DNA of 64,000 bases from Nemophila menziesii (GCA_029959085.1 JARWIR010000051.1:1798001-1862000); one strand, 5' to 3'; shown: positions 34,701 to 47,342, counted from the first letter of the stretch. Notes: generated by a model from the sequence alone, not told the origin. Program-made: numbers and translations.

Positions 34701-36252
34701 TGATGTCTCCTTTTTTGTGATAAATATATGCCCTTAGGAGATATCATTTTAGGTCAAAATTGGAGGTATTTGATAGACTTTTGTGCTTATTTGATTATAT
34801 TGCACTTTTCCCCCTTGGAATTATGTTAATTGCATTTTTAGAGATTTTGTGCGTTAATTCGTTTGTTTTAGCATGAAGTTCTTAGGTACATGGATGCTAT
34901 GTAGCACCAAGGTGAGGAGGATAAGTGATGATGAAAGTCTTAGATCAAGCGGAGATGTCAAAAGCAAGAAAGAATCACCCGAAGAGTTGACTAAAAGAGA
35001 TGAAAATCTGGATAGTTGTTACTAATTGCTAATTTCGGGCCACATCGACACTGATCCAGGCATGGAGATCTAAAAGAGAAAGTTGAGACTTTGAGTTAGC
35101 AAGAATTGAGAACTAGAATCAGGTGATTTGGACTTAATACGCGAAAGTTATGGCTGTTTTAATGGAGTGTGTACAGCAGTTCGGGAATTACCAATTGGAC
35201 TTGGGCTTTTAATTACTTAATTAAGCTCAAGATTAGACCTAATCCGTTTTCACCATCTATATAAGCCCTTTTAGTCCCCATTATTCAGGACCTCTGAATT
35301 ATTCTTCAAATTAAATCATCCTTAGAGAGAGCGTCAAGAGGCAGCAGCAAGAGTAGGAGCTGGATAATCCATTTTTCTCCAACGACAGTTCTTTTTATTC
35401 CTCTAATTAGGTTCTACTTTATTTCATTTCTGTTTTAGGAATTATGTATACTATTAATTTCCTTTCAGTTTTTAGTTAGAATATGAGCTAATTTCATAAG
35501 TACTTTAGGATCGCATTTATGGGTTAAGCCCTACACTATTTAATTAAAAAATCGAATTTGGGATTTTGTGATTTAATTTAAATTGGGTATTTTGTATTGA
35601 CTATTATCGTGAATTTATTTACTATTTTTGACGTCATGAATCAAGGGTAGGTTATAGTAATTAGGCTATTCACTTGAGTGGTGATGTGATCATCTTGACG
35701 GGGGGTTTAATTACGGACCTAGGTAATAGACGTGTGGTGTTCGTCAATGATCCTAACGGGCTAGACTAACCACGCATCAAGTTGGGTAAAAGACTTCAAC
35801 ATTCGAAAGTAGGTATAATCACCCTGACGGGGTTTATAATACTATAGGATAACTTCTAAGTCCACCCTGACAGAGGTTAGGAGATATTAGAGTCCCGACT
35901 AGTACATAAATACCAGTTTAGCCCCTAAATGGAAGCATTGATTATATAGATTTAGGTGATTCCCTTGCGAGACTCAAGTACATCTCTCATATCTGCGTCT
36001 ACACTTATTTACTTTCAGTACTTTATTTTTATTGCATTTTAGTTATAATTTAAAACCAAACAAATAACTTTATATTTTACTTTTCTGTTTTAGCAATTAT
36101 CTCTGCTTATCCGATTAATACCATAGTAATAACTATTCGTCTCTGAGAACGAAATCCGTATTATTTACACATTACTTGGAACGACCCGTGCACTTGCGGG
36201 TAGTGTCCCTCTCTTTAGGGGTGGTGATTTTATCACACACCAAGAGACACCA
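34701..36252 (+). mobile_element. Solo LTR (C), Athila-like, in LINE L4 ORF2
   Basis: 1552 bp, TGATGTCTCC to AAGAGACACCA, with perfect 5-bp duplication GATAG (34696-34700 and 36253-36257). The 46-bp inverted repeat is at 34701-34746. The interior has the cassette with CTTGACGGGGGG (35695), CCCTGACGGGG (35822) and GAGTCCCGACTAG (35890). It is closely related in layout to solo LTR D. Confidence 0.9.
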
Positions 36253-39200
36253 GATAGTTAACATTTTTATATTCCTCCCATTCCTCCATAACTCTTTGGA
36301 TCGTATTAATCGAGTCAAGCTTTGTTTTTCTATACTTATTACATTTCTATCCTTCCAAATATACCACGTAAGGATGGAAATACACTCCATTATATAATCA
36401 TTTTTATAACCATCCTTTTTGGATTTTTCTAAGATCACCGCCATCCAAGTATCCATTCTCATGATGTACTGGTTGCAAGTGAACATATTCATTGGGGAGG
36501 CAAACCAAACTGCTCTAGCCCAATTACATTCCAAAAGTAAGTGTTCAGTACTTTCAATAGCCTCATTATAAATACAACATATAGGAAACTCAATAATCTT
36601 CCTTTTATACATGTTTTCATTGGTAGATAGTAGGTTTTTTATTACTCTCCACATGAAATTTTTTACTTTGGGGGCAACTTTAAGGTTCCAAATCAACTTC
36701 CACACATTGAAATCAATTATGTGCAAAGATTTGGCCTTAATGCTACTCTTCCCAGATTCTACTTTATATTTTCCATCTTTTAATATCTGATAGGATTTTT
36801 TAACCGAGTAAATGCCATCTTTAATACCATTAATCAGCAATCTCTTTATTAAATTTTTCATTAATCAAGTTAATATTCCGTTTTATTTCATTTAATACCA
36901 TTAGGTCACTAACTTTATATAAGTCATTCTTTTTTGTTTGATAACCTCCTGACTATTTGGGATCCAAATATCCGACGGTAAATTTATTTTATAACAATTG
37001 CCTATTTTCCATTTGATATTTTTTAGTAATATATCCCTTCCTGCAATTAAGCTTTTCCATCCCCAAGAAAGCGATGAGCCCACTTTAGCTTCAGTAAAGT
37101 TACAGAGAGGGAAATGTTTTCCTTTTAATAATTTGTAAAGTAAAGAATTAGTTTTATTATATAATTTCCAAGCTTTTCCCAATAGCGCAAGGTTCATTAG
37201 GTGTAAATCCCTAAAACCCATGCCACCAGAAAGTTTGCTTCTTGTTAATGTATCCCAGCTACCCCTAATGAATTTTTTTTGTTCCCTTTGCTTCTCCACC
37301 AGAAATTAGCAATTTGTGAAGCAAGCAAATCACATATTTTCTTAAGTATGAGTAGGAGTACATAAAATAATTGGGAAGGGATTGAAAGAATGCTTTAATT
37401 AAAATTTCTTTTCCTACTTCAGACAAAAAAAGAGTTTTCCATTTGTCCATTATTTTTAGAGTTCTTTCTACAAAAAGGTTTATGTCTTTCACCTTAGATC
37501 TTCCCCATTTAGTGGTAAGATTAAGACATTTCCCAAATTATTATTCACTTTCCATTCAAATCTTTTTGTTGTGGTATTTTGTATATAAATAGGGGTGTTA
37601 GGACTGGATTTTATACCACATTTATTCAGGTTAAGTTTCATACCAGTTACATACCCATATTTACTAATTACATCATTGAAACTATCAATTTCATAGTTAT
37701 TTACCTTCATAAAGAATATAATGTCATCCGCAAAAAGAAAGTGGGTTACACTGCTAACTTTGCAATTCTATTGCCTTCCATAAGGCCATTTTCAACCTTA
37801 TTTTTAATTAAAACATTAAGCATTTGGGTTATAATACTAAAGAGGAGGGGGACAGGGGATCCCCCTGCCTCAAACCCCTTAAGTGGGTTGTCTAATTTAT
37901 GTGGATTACCATTAATCAGTATAGAATATGACACATATGTAACACACCTCATGATTTTATTGATCCGTTTCTTATCATAACCCATTTTTTCTATAATTCC
38001 CTCAAGACAGTCCCGCTCCATATTTTCATATGCATTTTGGATATCTGATTTGATAGCCATATAAAAGGATTTTTTATATCTTTGATTCTTAATATAATTA
38101 ATAATTTCATGTGCCACCATAGTGTTATCTTGAATGTGCCTTCCTGGGATAAATGCGGATTGATTTTCATCAATCAACTCATCCATACCCAGCTGCATTC
38201 TACTTATCATGATTTTGGCTATGATTTTGTAAATAAAATTTGAACAGCTTATCGGTCTAAAGTGTTCAATATTAATAGGTTTATTAATTTTAGGTATAAG
38301 GGTAATATAAGTATGGTTTATATCCTCTAAGTTTCCTTCATTATACCAAACATGGTTAATCAATCTTATCACGTCAAGTTTAATAATTTTTCAATACCTT
38401 TTTAAGAAAATACCCGGATATCCATCAGGTCCAAGGGACTTATTGGGTCCTAGATCATTCATAGCCTTCTCAATTTCTTCTATTTTAAGAGGTTTTTTAA
38501 GCATATTATTCATATGATTATTTAGTCTTGGGTATAAGGTTTAACACTCTACCCAAGTCTCTTCTTACTACACTTGTAAATATGTTACTAAAATAGTTTT
38601 TAATCTCATCATTAATTTCTTCTTCATCTTTTATCCACTGTTCATTATCAATCATAATTCTCATAGTTTTATTGAATTTTATCCTTTGTTTAGTACTCGC
38701 ATGAAAAAACAATGTATTTTTATCCCCCCCTTCTAAGCCATTACTCTTGATCTAGAGGCCCATAAATCCTCCTCATACTTCCAAAGGGTTTCAATTTTTT
38801 TTACAATATTATTGTACTCAGTCCAATCACTAGTATTTTTATCATTATAAATAGTTTCTATTTTTCTAATATGTATATCAATCTTTTTCTTATAATTATT
38901 AAATTTATTCTTACTCCATTGGGTTAAAAGTCTACTACATTATTAAGTTTGCGGGTTAGGTTATCTCTTTTAACTCCATAACCATGATTATTATCCTTCC
39001 ATACTTTCTTAATTATCTCCAGACATTCCCCTTCATTAGTCTAAAAAAATTTAAAATAAAACCTTCTATCTTTATTATATTTTTTATTCTCCATGTATAA
39101 ATTTGAGGTGTGTGGTCAAAACCTATAGCAGGTAACATAGCAACCCAAGCTGGTGGGAAAAGGTCTCCCCATATTTTATTACAGAAAGCCCTATCAATAA

Positions 39201-39775
39201 GGGTTTTAATCATTTCCCATTAGATCTTTTGTTGGTCCATGAATATTTGCACTCTTTATTAACAATTTCTTCTAACTTTAGGTGTTTAATGATACCATTA
39301 AAAAATTTCATAGCTTTTGTGTAATTTTGTTCTCCCCCTTTCTTAGCTGATATGTTTCTAATGTTATTGAAGTCCCCAACTAGGTTCCATGGTTCATTAT
39401 TAGGGGGCAGCAGCTGTTGAACGTGTTAAGACAATTATCTTTCAAATTATCATAGGTTGAGGCATAAGCAAAGGTCGTATAGTATTTAGTATTCCCTTCT
39501 CTAATCAAACAGTGAATATGATTATTCGATTTATTAATTACCTCAACTTCAATTCCATATTTCATAGTAAAAGCTAGTCCTCCACTAATCCCCTGGGGTT
39601 CTACAGTCTCGATTAAGTTCATTTTAATAACTCTTTCTAATTTCTTAAGAGTATTGAAATTGTTTTCAGTTTCTGATGAAAAAAGTACATGAACCTGGTA
39701 TTTAGCCACCATGCCAGTAAGGATCTGGACTGTCAAGGATGTGCCAATTCCTTGACAGTTCCAGGCAACTTGTAT

Positions 39776-39811
39776 AATTGACCTTCTTGGGGTTGATTTT
39801 AGGTCAACCCC
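39776..39811 (-). promoter_or_regulatory. Inverted repeat at the ORF1-ORF2 junction (LINE L4)
   Basis: In sense GGGGTTGA, 7-nt loop, TCAACCCC (39811-39789), a 10-nt spacer, then ATTATA where L1 and L3 have ATGA. Stem and spacing are as in L1 and L3; the start-stop overlap has been lost by substitution. Confidence 0.55.
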
Positions 39812-42800
39812 GCAAACCTGTTGAGCCACTCCTTTTTCCTCCTCATTCGCAATTTCTTCAGCATTATCATCGTGTTCAGCTCTTTCCTCCGCTATTGATG
39901 TCTCCCATTTTGTTCTAAATATATGCCCTTAGGAGACATCATTTTAGGTGAATAATAGACTTATTTGATAGACTTTTATGCTTATTTCATTATATTGCAC
40001 TTTCTCCCCTTAGAATTATGTTATTTGCATTTTAGAGCTTTTGTGTGTTAATTTGTTTGTTTTTAGTATAAAGTGCTTAGGTCCATGGATTCTATGGAGA
40101 ACCAATACAAGGAGTAGAAGTGATAATTAAAGTCTTAGATCAAGCGGAGGGATCAAAAGCAAGAAAAGAGCACCCAAAGAGTTGACTAAAAGAGATGAAA
40201 ATCTGGAAACCTGCCACTAATTGCTGGTTTCGAGCCACATCGGCACTAATTCAGGTCTGGAAATTCAAAAGAAAAAAGTTGCACATGTGAGTTAGCAAGA
40301 TTTGAGGACTGGAATCAGGTAATTTGGATATGAGACTCAAAAGTAATGGTCGTTTAACTACAGGTTGCACAGTAGTTACGGGATTTCTAATTTGGACTTG
40401 GGCTTTCAACTTTTGACTCATTATTATCATTTAAAAGCCCACTCCGAATTATACTAGTATAAATAGATTTTTAGACCTCATTTTTACATGCGCTTCATTA
40501 ATTTAAAAGTTAGAGTTAGGGCAAAAAGGCAGAGGAGAAAGCTAGAGCTGGAGAATTCCATTTCTTCAAACAGCAGCCCAATCAATCCTTAAATTAGGTT
40601 CTTTATTCTATTTCTGTAATTAACAATAATGAATTCTTATAATTTATTTTCAATTTCTAGTTTTAGTATGAGCTAAATTACTACGTACTTGAGAATCGCA
40701 ATAATGGGTTGAAGCATTAGTTAATTTAATTTATGTTTTCTGAATTTGATATTTTATCATTTAATCTGAGTTGAGTATTTTATATTGGATTTTATTTTAT
40801 GCTTATTTACTATTTCTTTTAGGAAAAACTAGAAATATGTTTTAATAATTGGGCTAATTACTTTAATGGCGAAGTGATCATCCGACAGGGGGTTTATTTA
40901 CAGAGTTAGGTAATATCCATGTGATGTTCGTTATTGACCGACAAGCTTAACTAATCACATAGCCAAAGAGGTAGAGAATTTCACATCTGAGTGTGGACAT
41001 AATCACCCGTGAGGGTTTATAGTACTTTAGCTCCTAGGTCTACCCGACAGGGGGCTGGGAGATATTAGAATCCCGACTAATATACAAATACCAACTCTAC
41101 CATTAATTATATTGACTTAGGTGGACCCCTTGCGAGTCTCAAGTACATCTCTCACCTTACGTCTACTCTTATTACTTTTAATATTTCTTTTCAGTTAATC
41201 AATTTAGTACTTTATTTTACTGCATCTTTAGTTATAATCCAAACCCTAAACAAATATCTTTATATTTTATTTTATTTTGTTTTAACAATTATCTCTACTT
41301 ATACGATAAACACCTGGGTTGTAACAATCTGTCCCTGAGAATGAAATCCTGATTATCGGTTTATTACTTGGACGACCCATACACTTGCGCTTAGTGTCCC
41401 TCACTTTAGGGGTGTGATTTTAATACACACCAGGAGACATCAGCTACTTCAATGTTTAGTTTCGTAATCGAGCTTCGAAAGGCCCAAAATGTCTTTTGTC
41501 TCTTCGCACTTACTTGAGTTAAATCTTTTCTTTTCGATTTACTGCTTGCTTTCTTAACTGATTGCCTAATTGATTCTTTCTTTTCATAAATTTCCATCTC
41601 TGCATGTTGATTGAAATGGCTTTGAGTTGTTGAAGATTCAGTATAATTGGGAAGTTGAGATGAGATTGGTTCATAGTTGGTAGTATAAGTGTTGATGGGT
41701 GTTGTGAAGGGGTCAGATGTGGTGTGTAAAGTGGGTGATTTTCTCTCCGGTGTGTTATCAGGGTTAGAGAGATTGGGGGTATTTTCGATTGATGAGAGTG
41801 AAGAGTTAGTGTCGGGGTTTAGTACTGCTGGGTTATTAGTTGTTTGGTTGGGTGATATGGTACTTTGGTTTTTATTATTTTAGGCTCAGAGAATAATAAT
41901 ATTTGGGCTTTTAATATTTGGGCTCGTAGTAAAGCTTCCAAAACTAACTTGTTAGCCCATATGTGGGGTCTCAATTTTTGTAACCAGTTCTTCCGCTAGT
42001 TTGTCCATCTTAGCTTCTCCTTCCAAATACATTTTGTTTTTATCCTCTTTCCTACTCCCTCCACTCATAGTACCTCCATTATCGTTCAAAATCTTCCATC
42101 TCTCCATAACCTTGTTTTGTCCTTTTTCCACAACATTACCTATAGTACTATGAAATTCGAAAATTTCCTCTGTACCTTTAACACTATTGTCCTCTCTGTT
42201 ATTGCCGTTAGTATTTCCATTGACGTTTCTTCTGAGTTCACTCGCCATACTCGGGTCACCGTTACCCGTTTCTCTCTTCCAACTCGGGTTGATTGATTTT
42301 TTTGTTACCCATAACTCGGTAATTTTTATCTTCCTCGAGCGCTCTTAGTATAATTGTTGATTGTGATGGACCCTTGTAGAAATTTTAATCTACCCATCCA
42401 GTTTAGGTGATTGTTTAGGGATTTTGCATTTTTGTTCCCCGGGACCAAAAATTCCACAACCATAAAAGACTTGGCCTATGTTTGCATACTTGAAATTGAT
42501 CCATTTTGCTTTGCTTTCATCCTCCCAATAATTTATTCCTGAAATTAGGGGGTTTGTGAGCTTCCAATCGACCTTAACCCTAGTAATCGATTGTTCATCA
42601 ATTTCAATCGACCCTAGTATCTCTATCTCATAGACTTTTCCAAAGTAACCCATTGATTTCTCAATGCATTTTTCTGTTAGCAGAGTAGTTGGTACTCCTG
42701 ATAGTTGTATCCAGAAGGTAGTGTGAGTGACCTCGTTTCCACCATATTTGTTGTGTAGATTGATAACAGAGTGTTTGCCTTGTATTGTCCATGGCCTTTG

Positions 42801-43055
42801 AGCCCAAACTTTGTTTTAATCCTCTTCACAACTAAATTTTAAGACTACTGCGTCGGTGTTGAGCTTCTCAACCTCAACTTTTTTCTTCAAATCCCAGTAT
42901 TTATTAATGTGGTTCTTAATGAAGATGAAATTGGTTTTTTCTAGAATAGCAATGAGCTTATGTTCGTTTATTACCTTGTAGACCGAGTCCTTATCCGGTG
43001 ATATTACTAACGCTTTGTTTTTTGCAAGGGGGTGTGATGGAGCATAGAAATCCAT
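39780..43055 (-). pseudogene. LINE L4 ORF1, DUF4283 type, interrupted by solo LTR D
   Basis: One frame from ATG 43055 with stops at 42818-42816 (TAA), 42392-42390 and 41954-41952, then open again from 41597. Solo LTR D (39896-41442) splits the tail; without it and one target copy, the frame continues through 39895-39830. The DUF4283 part is at 43000-42500 (RPWTIQGKH, FWIQLSGVP). The zinc knuckle is damaged (CGIFGPGEQKC at about 42450). In the last codons before the hairpin this frame equals the ORF2 frame because of one extra base in the hairpin loop. Confidence 0.7.
39896..41442 (+). mobile_element. Solo LTR (D), Athila-like, in LINE L4 ORF1
   Basis: 1547 bp, TGATGTCTCC to CAGGAGACATCA. Flanks are GCTAT (39891-39895) and GCTAC (41443-41447), a 5-bp duplication with one change. 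Three copies of the arm are present: both arms of the 46-bp repeat (39896-39941) and the 3' end. The 3' end also holds GGTGTG...CACACC (41411-41432), a further inverted repeat. Confidence 0.85.
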
Positions 43056-43346
43056 ATCACTGAAGAACGAGTGAAGGTGTTACAAAGAGGAAAAGATGAA
43101 GAAAAGAGAAGGAGTTGGAAAAGGAAACAAGGATTTGGCACAAACTGTATATAAGAAGATTATAAATGGGAATACAGCTTTTGCAGGAATCAACAAGCCT
43201 TTAGGGAGTCTTGTTGATGTTTTTTGCTATTTAGGTTGTAAGAAAAGGAGTTTTTTGTGGTTGTGTGTTTAGGAGAAAGTAGAGAGATCTTCATATTGTT
43301 TGTCGTTGTTTTCCACAGGTCGTCCCTCACTATAGGAATATTGGTC

Positions 43347-43644
43347 AACGATGTGATATTTTTCAGAATTGGTGTATAGCTTTTCGATATGTTACTTGAA
43401 GGAATTTATGAACATCATTTTTAATGGTGATACGAACACGACTCCAACAAAAACAAAATTAAATAAAATACAAACACGACAAAATGCATTGCGTACAAAG
43501 GATTGGGGCTAGAAAATGAGAACCATAAAACTAAAAGGGAACTAAATACCTTGATAAAATGAAACAGAAAAACAAAAACAAAACAAAAACAAAACAAAAT
43601 CATGTAGAAAAACTAAATAGTTCATTTTTTAATTTTGAGTACAT
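43347..43644. other. Short spacer, nothing recognised
   Basis: AT-rich, with an A/C-rich run AAACAAAAAC repeated near 43570-43600. No gene seen. Confidence 0.4.
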
Positions 43645-43757
43645 ACAACTGTTACCCCCTGTACTATGGGGTGATTGACTACTTACCCCCTATTGTTTAA
43701 AACGCGACTGTTTATCCCCTATACTACGTTTTTGTGACTCGTTACCCCCAATTAATG
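43645..43757. repeat. Degenerate short tandem repeat, TTACCCCCTRTACTA type
   Basis: Four copies about 30 bp apart, at 43651, 43684, 43713 and 43742: TTACCCCCTGTACTA, TTACCCCCTATTGTT, TTATCCCCTATACTA, TTACCCCCAATTAAT, each followed by a GTGACT or CGACTG-like tail. Non-coding. It directly borders the dead LINE ORF1 on its right. Confidence 0.6.
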
Positions 43758-43784
43758 GAATCCGTCAAAATTGTCGTTAGTTGG

Positions 43785-45711
43785 TCACGTGCTGGTCAAG
43801 TGCGCGGTTTCATTATCGCTATCCGATAAATTATCACGTCTTAAATGACCTTCACATTTAGGACCGCTACAAAAGTATAATTTCTTTTGATCCACTAGAC
43901 CTTCTTCCACTTCAAATCCTTTATTCAACCCACGCCCTTCATTCTCCATAAATTGATGTCGAACATCACAATAACTCGAATATAAATCATCCATAAACAA
44001 TTGTATCTTATTGATTCTACGACGCATAGTATTAAATTCTTCCAATCAAACTTTTTGAATTTTTTATGTGCCTGCACCCCATGCCGAAGAAGATTTCCTT
44101 TAAGATTTATTGGCCAAGAAAATCTATGACTAGGGCCAATCACTCTCATCCTCGGTCTTGTGTGCATTTTTTATGTGAAATCTTCCTCTTGAAGATTATG
44201 CTGACTTGGATGAATAGACTGTGAATTAGTCGATTCCTCATCTGGGTCGTAAGACTCATTCTCTTTATTCCCCACCAAAATAATTCGTTTGCCTTTCGAA
44301 ATCGACATATCAATCCCATAAGAATTACCCGCAAAAGGAAAATCTCAAACCACATTATTTTGTTTCCCATTGTAACCAATTTTATTATCATGTGTTCCCA
44401 CCCCGATGCTTCTAACCACTTCACCACACATAGCTTCATTGTCGCGCCTATATCCAATATCGAATATATCATTGGTTTGAATTTGATCCTGATTACTATC
44501 TGAAGTAAATTTCTTATACACTGCCTCAATGTCGACCTCGTGTGCGTTAAGAACCTCGGTAATAGATTGATTGTTCACGATGATGCTCTTACCAAAATCA
44601 CCCATTTCATCTTGAAAAAACTTGTACAATCCCGAATACTTACTCACTAAAATCTCGGATGATTTGAATGGATCGCTTGTGTCGCTCACAACATCACCAA
44701 GAAGTCCGGTATTCTCCATTTTACTCTTGGAAGATTTGATACCTTCCTTCTTATTATTATCTCCACTCTCTTTATTATTTTGAATTGGAACAGATATATG
44801 AATAGTTCCAACATTAAATTCCGTATCCAAACCACCATCACCACCATTACAAATTCATATCGTCATCTTCGTTATCACCATCCGATCTTCTAAATAGGAA
44901 AAAACATATAACTTTGTCAAAGATCCCCCACCTATACCTTATCTAAATCATATGAATAACTTTGTCCTCGCTTCTCATGGCAGCATCAAGATTCCAACAG
45001 AAATATCTTGAAGAATTGTCGTTTTACATCGGTCTTACCATACCGACAAGACAAGCTCATTTGTTGTGGCCAAGAATACCACAATTGTAGCAAAACAAAC
45101 CTAAACTTTTATATTTGAAGGCTACCCATGCAGCACCATCAGTTTGCTCGATAAACACCCCATTGTCTTAATAGGGATGCGAGTATCAAATTTTACCCTA
45201 AAGCGTAGTAAATAATCTCCCCAACATCGTTAATTGATGATCAATTTCCATAAGATCGCACCCAAAGTCTCCATTGTATCAATACATCTTTGCGAACCTG
45301 CTAACCCGTAGACTCGTACACATGCATAGGAATTATTCAAATCAAGTCATTTGAATAAGTTGTTAATATCCCACATACATAATAAGACATGCATCGACTA
45401 TGCGAGGCAAGGGTGGAGGAACCACAGTCGATCGACATCTTTTCCTCCTCCATCTTGATTTTATAAGCATTATCCTCCAATTCCTTATAAAGAATTCTGC
45501 ATCTTATCCCTCAGGAATTGAGAACAACCTTGCAAAAAATCCACATGGGAAAGATACGCGAAGAGATAAATTTTTCAATAAACATGAATTCATAATTTCT
45601 TGTCTTGACTGCTAAAGATTTAGTGGATAAAGATGACACAACAAATTTCTTAAGGGTTTCATTTGTTGTTTTAGCTAAGGGGATATCATGGTTATTATGC
45701 GTAGCCATGGC
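43785..45711 (-). pseudogene. Dead LINE ORF1 with zinc knuckle
   Basis: Minus-strand remains of a DUF4283-type ORF1: an N-terminal piece from ATG 45711 (inside the ORF ending at 45511), then, after breaks, a zinc-knuckle region near 45140-45050 that reads GLFCYNCGILGH followed by a stop and AC. An open stretch of 161 codons (44830-44345), polar and Asn/Ser/Asp-rich, follows, and then overlapping short frames down to 43785. No ORF2 follows; the element stops at the tandem repeat. It is clearly older than L4. Confidence 0.55.
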
Positions 45712-45839
45712 AATGAGATAAAGGTTGAGAAAAAGAAAGAACAAAAATTTAGAAGTGAACTGAGTGTTCACTATAAGCTCGTATCTATAAGAAGCAAGTA
45801 ATACATATGAAATAAGGTTAACAAGGTGATCGCCAAACT

Positions 45840-46316
45840 GTTACAGTGTTGCATGTGAGCCAAGTGTCCAAGATTCATGTTTCCAATAAGACAAAGCGTG
45901 AGGGATATGTACATAATCCCTTTGGAGGAACGAAAACCAGATTATGATATGGAAGAGAAGCAAAAGGACGAATTTGAAGAAGCTACTAACCTTGGAATTA
46001 ACATTGGAGTGGCTGAAAAAACAACATAGAAATTTTAGGTGCTCCAGGTTCGTAAAATAAACTCCACAAAAGATGAATTTCATTTTAGGATTTATAATAA
46101 ACAAATGCGAAATACACCTTTTTGTAAATCGGATTTATGAGAGACAGTTGAATTATCCAAGAACCCAAATTTTTCTTTTGGGTCTTCTATTATCGCCTTA
46201 AGGAGATCCACAGGGTCAATAAATTTCAAACATGTTTCAAGATCACTCTGCATGTGTTCAAAAATAAGATTGATGACCATGCATTTGAGAAAATCTTCAA
46301 TAAAATAGTCCACCAT
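45840..46316 (-). other. Unrecognised sequence with two small ORFs
   Basis: Two overlapping minus-strand frames (46316-46092 and 46104-45841). The first would encode a 74-residue acidic peptide, but its ATG lies in the target duplication of the hAT element, so the reading frame as it stands is a product of that insertion. I do not recognise a family. Confidence 0.3.
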
Positions 46317-46857
46317 TAGGTTTGTAAATGAATCAAGCAGCTCGCGAGCAGTTTGAACTCGGCTCGGAGAAAAGTTCGTTCGAGATCGGCTCGAATATAA
46401 ACAAGCTCAAACTCTATTTTAAGTTCGATATGTAAACAAGCCTGCTCGAGCTCGGTTCGAAGGCTCGTTTAAAAATATAAATTATAAATTAATATATTAT
46501 CTACTTATAAATATATTATTAAACCTTCAATATCAACTTGGATATTTTGAATTTCTTTAGACATTTATTTTTTCATTAATATTATTCTTCATATTTTCAT
46601 ACCACACACTCCATCAAATACCAACTGTTCATGCAAGTCTCATTTCAACCATAAAAAATATTGTTCATGAGCAACTCGTACTCGACTCTAAAAAAGATTA
46701 TCTCTGAGTTAAACAAACAAGTTTTAACATTTCTGATTTGGATCATAGGAAGCTCGGGCTCGGCTCGTTTAAATTTGAGCTCGGCTCAACTCGAGAAATT
46801 AAACAAACAAATTTGTACATCTAGTATTCGACTCCAATCGACTCGTTTACAGCCCTA
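46317..46857. mobile_element. Non-autonomous hAT-like element with GCTCGG-rich ends
   Basis: 541 bp. Ends TAGGTTTGTAAATGA and, reversed, TAGGGCTGTAAACGA form imperfect terminal inverted repeats. Flanks TCCACCAT (46309-46316) and TTCACCAT (46858-46865) are an 8-bp duplication with one change, typical of hAT. Subterminal regions are rich in CTCGGCTCG/CGAGCTCG. No transposase is encoded. Confidence 0.7.
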
Positions 46858-47165
46858 TTCACCATATAAAGATCATTGTTGTCGTTGAATTGTATATGAA
46901 TAGATAGGGCAATCAGACTAATTAAATTAAGAAAATAATGGGATTCACAAATAAACAGAAGAACAACATCGTAAATAGCTAAAGAATAGTAAGGAACAAA
47001 GTAGAAGCTAATTAAAAGTGAAAAAAATTGGTGAAACTATTTGATGAAGTATAATTTTTAATCGCCATGGAATATGAAAGCCATAACTCTAACAATCCAT
47101 TGATAGGTGGTTACTGGTTAGTTATGGTGAGAGTGAGTATTGTTTTTAGTATATATTTTCAAAAA

Positions 47166-47342
47166 GTAATGATATTAATTTTTTTTAGTTTATCATTATA
47201 TCACCTTCTATGTGAAGGTTCTAAACACAATCAGGATGTTTTTTTTTTCTAATTACTTTATTTCTTTCTTTTGATTAATGTCACATTATGTGACATATAA
47301 AGGTAATACAAGGATAAACCAAAAAGAGGTGACAAATACCAT
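47166..47342. mobile_element. MITE, second copy of the 12879-13050 family
   Basis: About 177 bp with the same start GTAATGATATT, the core AATCAGGATGTTTTTTT and the same end AAAAAGAGGTGACAAATAC. It has diverged: the left arm has lost the CACCCC block. Confidence 0.6.

Larger units (their letters stand above)
34117..39829 (-). pseudogene. LINE L4 ORF2 (endonuclease, RT, zf-RVT, RNase H), broken
   Basis: Endonuclease start VAWNCQGIG near 39775, with a stop at 39380. Reverse transcriptase pieces at 38372-37746 (SAFIPGRHI) and the catalytic FADDIIFF near 37730. Thumb and linker pieces at 37710-36901, zf-RVT at about 36700-36480 (NFMWRVIKNLL, then a Cys/His cluster ending HLLLEC). Solo LTR C (34701-36252) interrupts here. 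RNase H follows at 34600-34117 (INCDAAF, then AEALG). In-frame stops and several frameshifts are spread throughout. The normal ATG of ORF2 is ATT in this copy (39778-39776). Confidence 0.8.
34034..43333 (-). mobile_element. LINE copy L4, full length, with two nested solo LTRs
   Basis: Minus-strand LINE between perfect 13-bp duplications AGGAATATTGGTC (34021-34033 and 43334-43346). The tail end shows as TTTTATTTTC at 34034, a degraded poly-A. Without the two solo LTRs it is about 6.2 kb. Sense order: CT-rich 5' UTR (43333-43056), ORF1, ORF2 with endonuclease, reverse transcriptase, zf-RVT and RNase H, short 3' UTR. It belongs to the family of L1 and L3. Many stops and shifts in ORF2; it is old. 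Confidence 0.88.

Noticed and set aside
46092..46316. A 74-codon gene ending at the hAT element
   Set aside because: Its start codon is formed by the target duplication of the hAT insertion, so it did not exist before that event.
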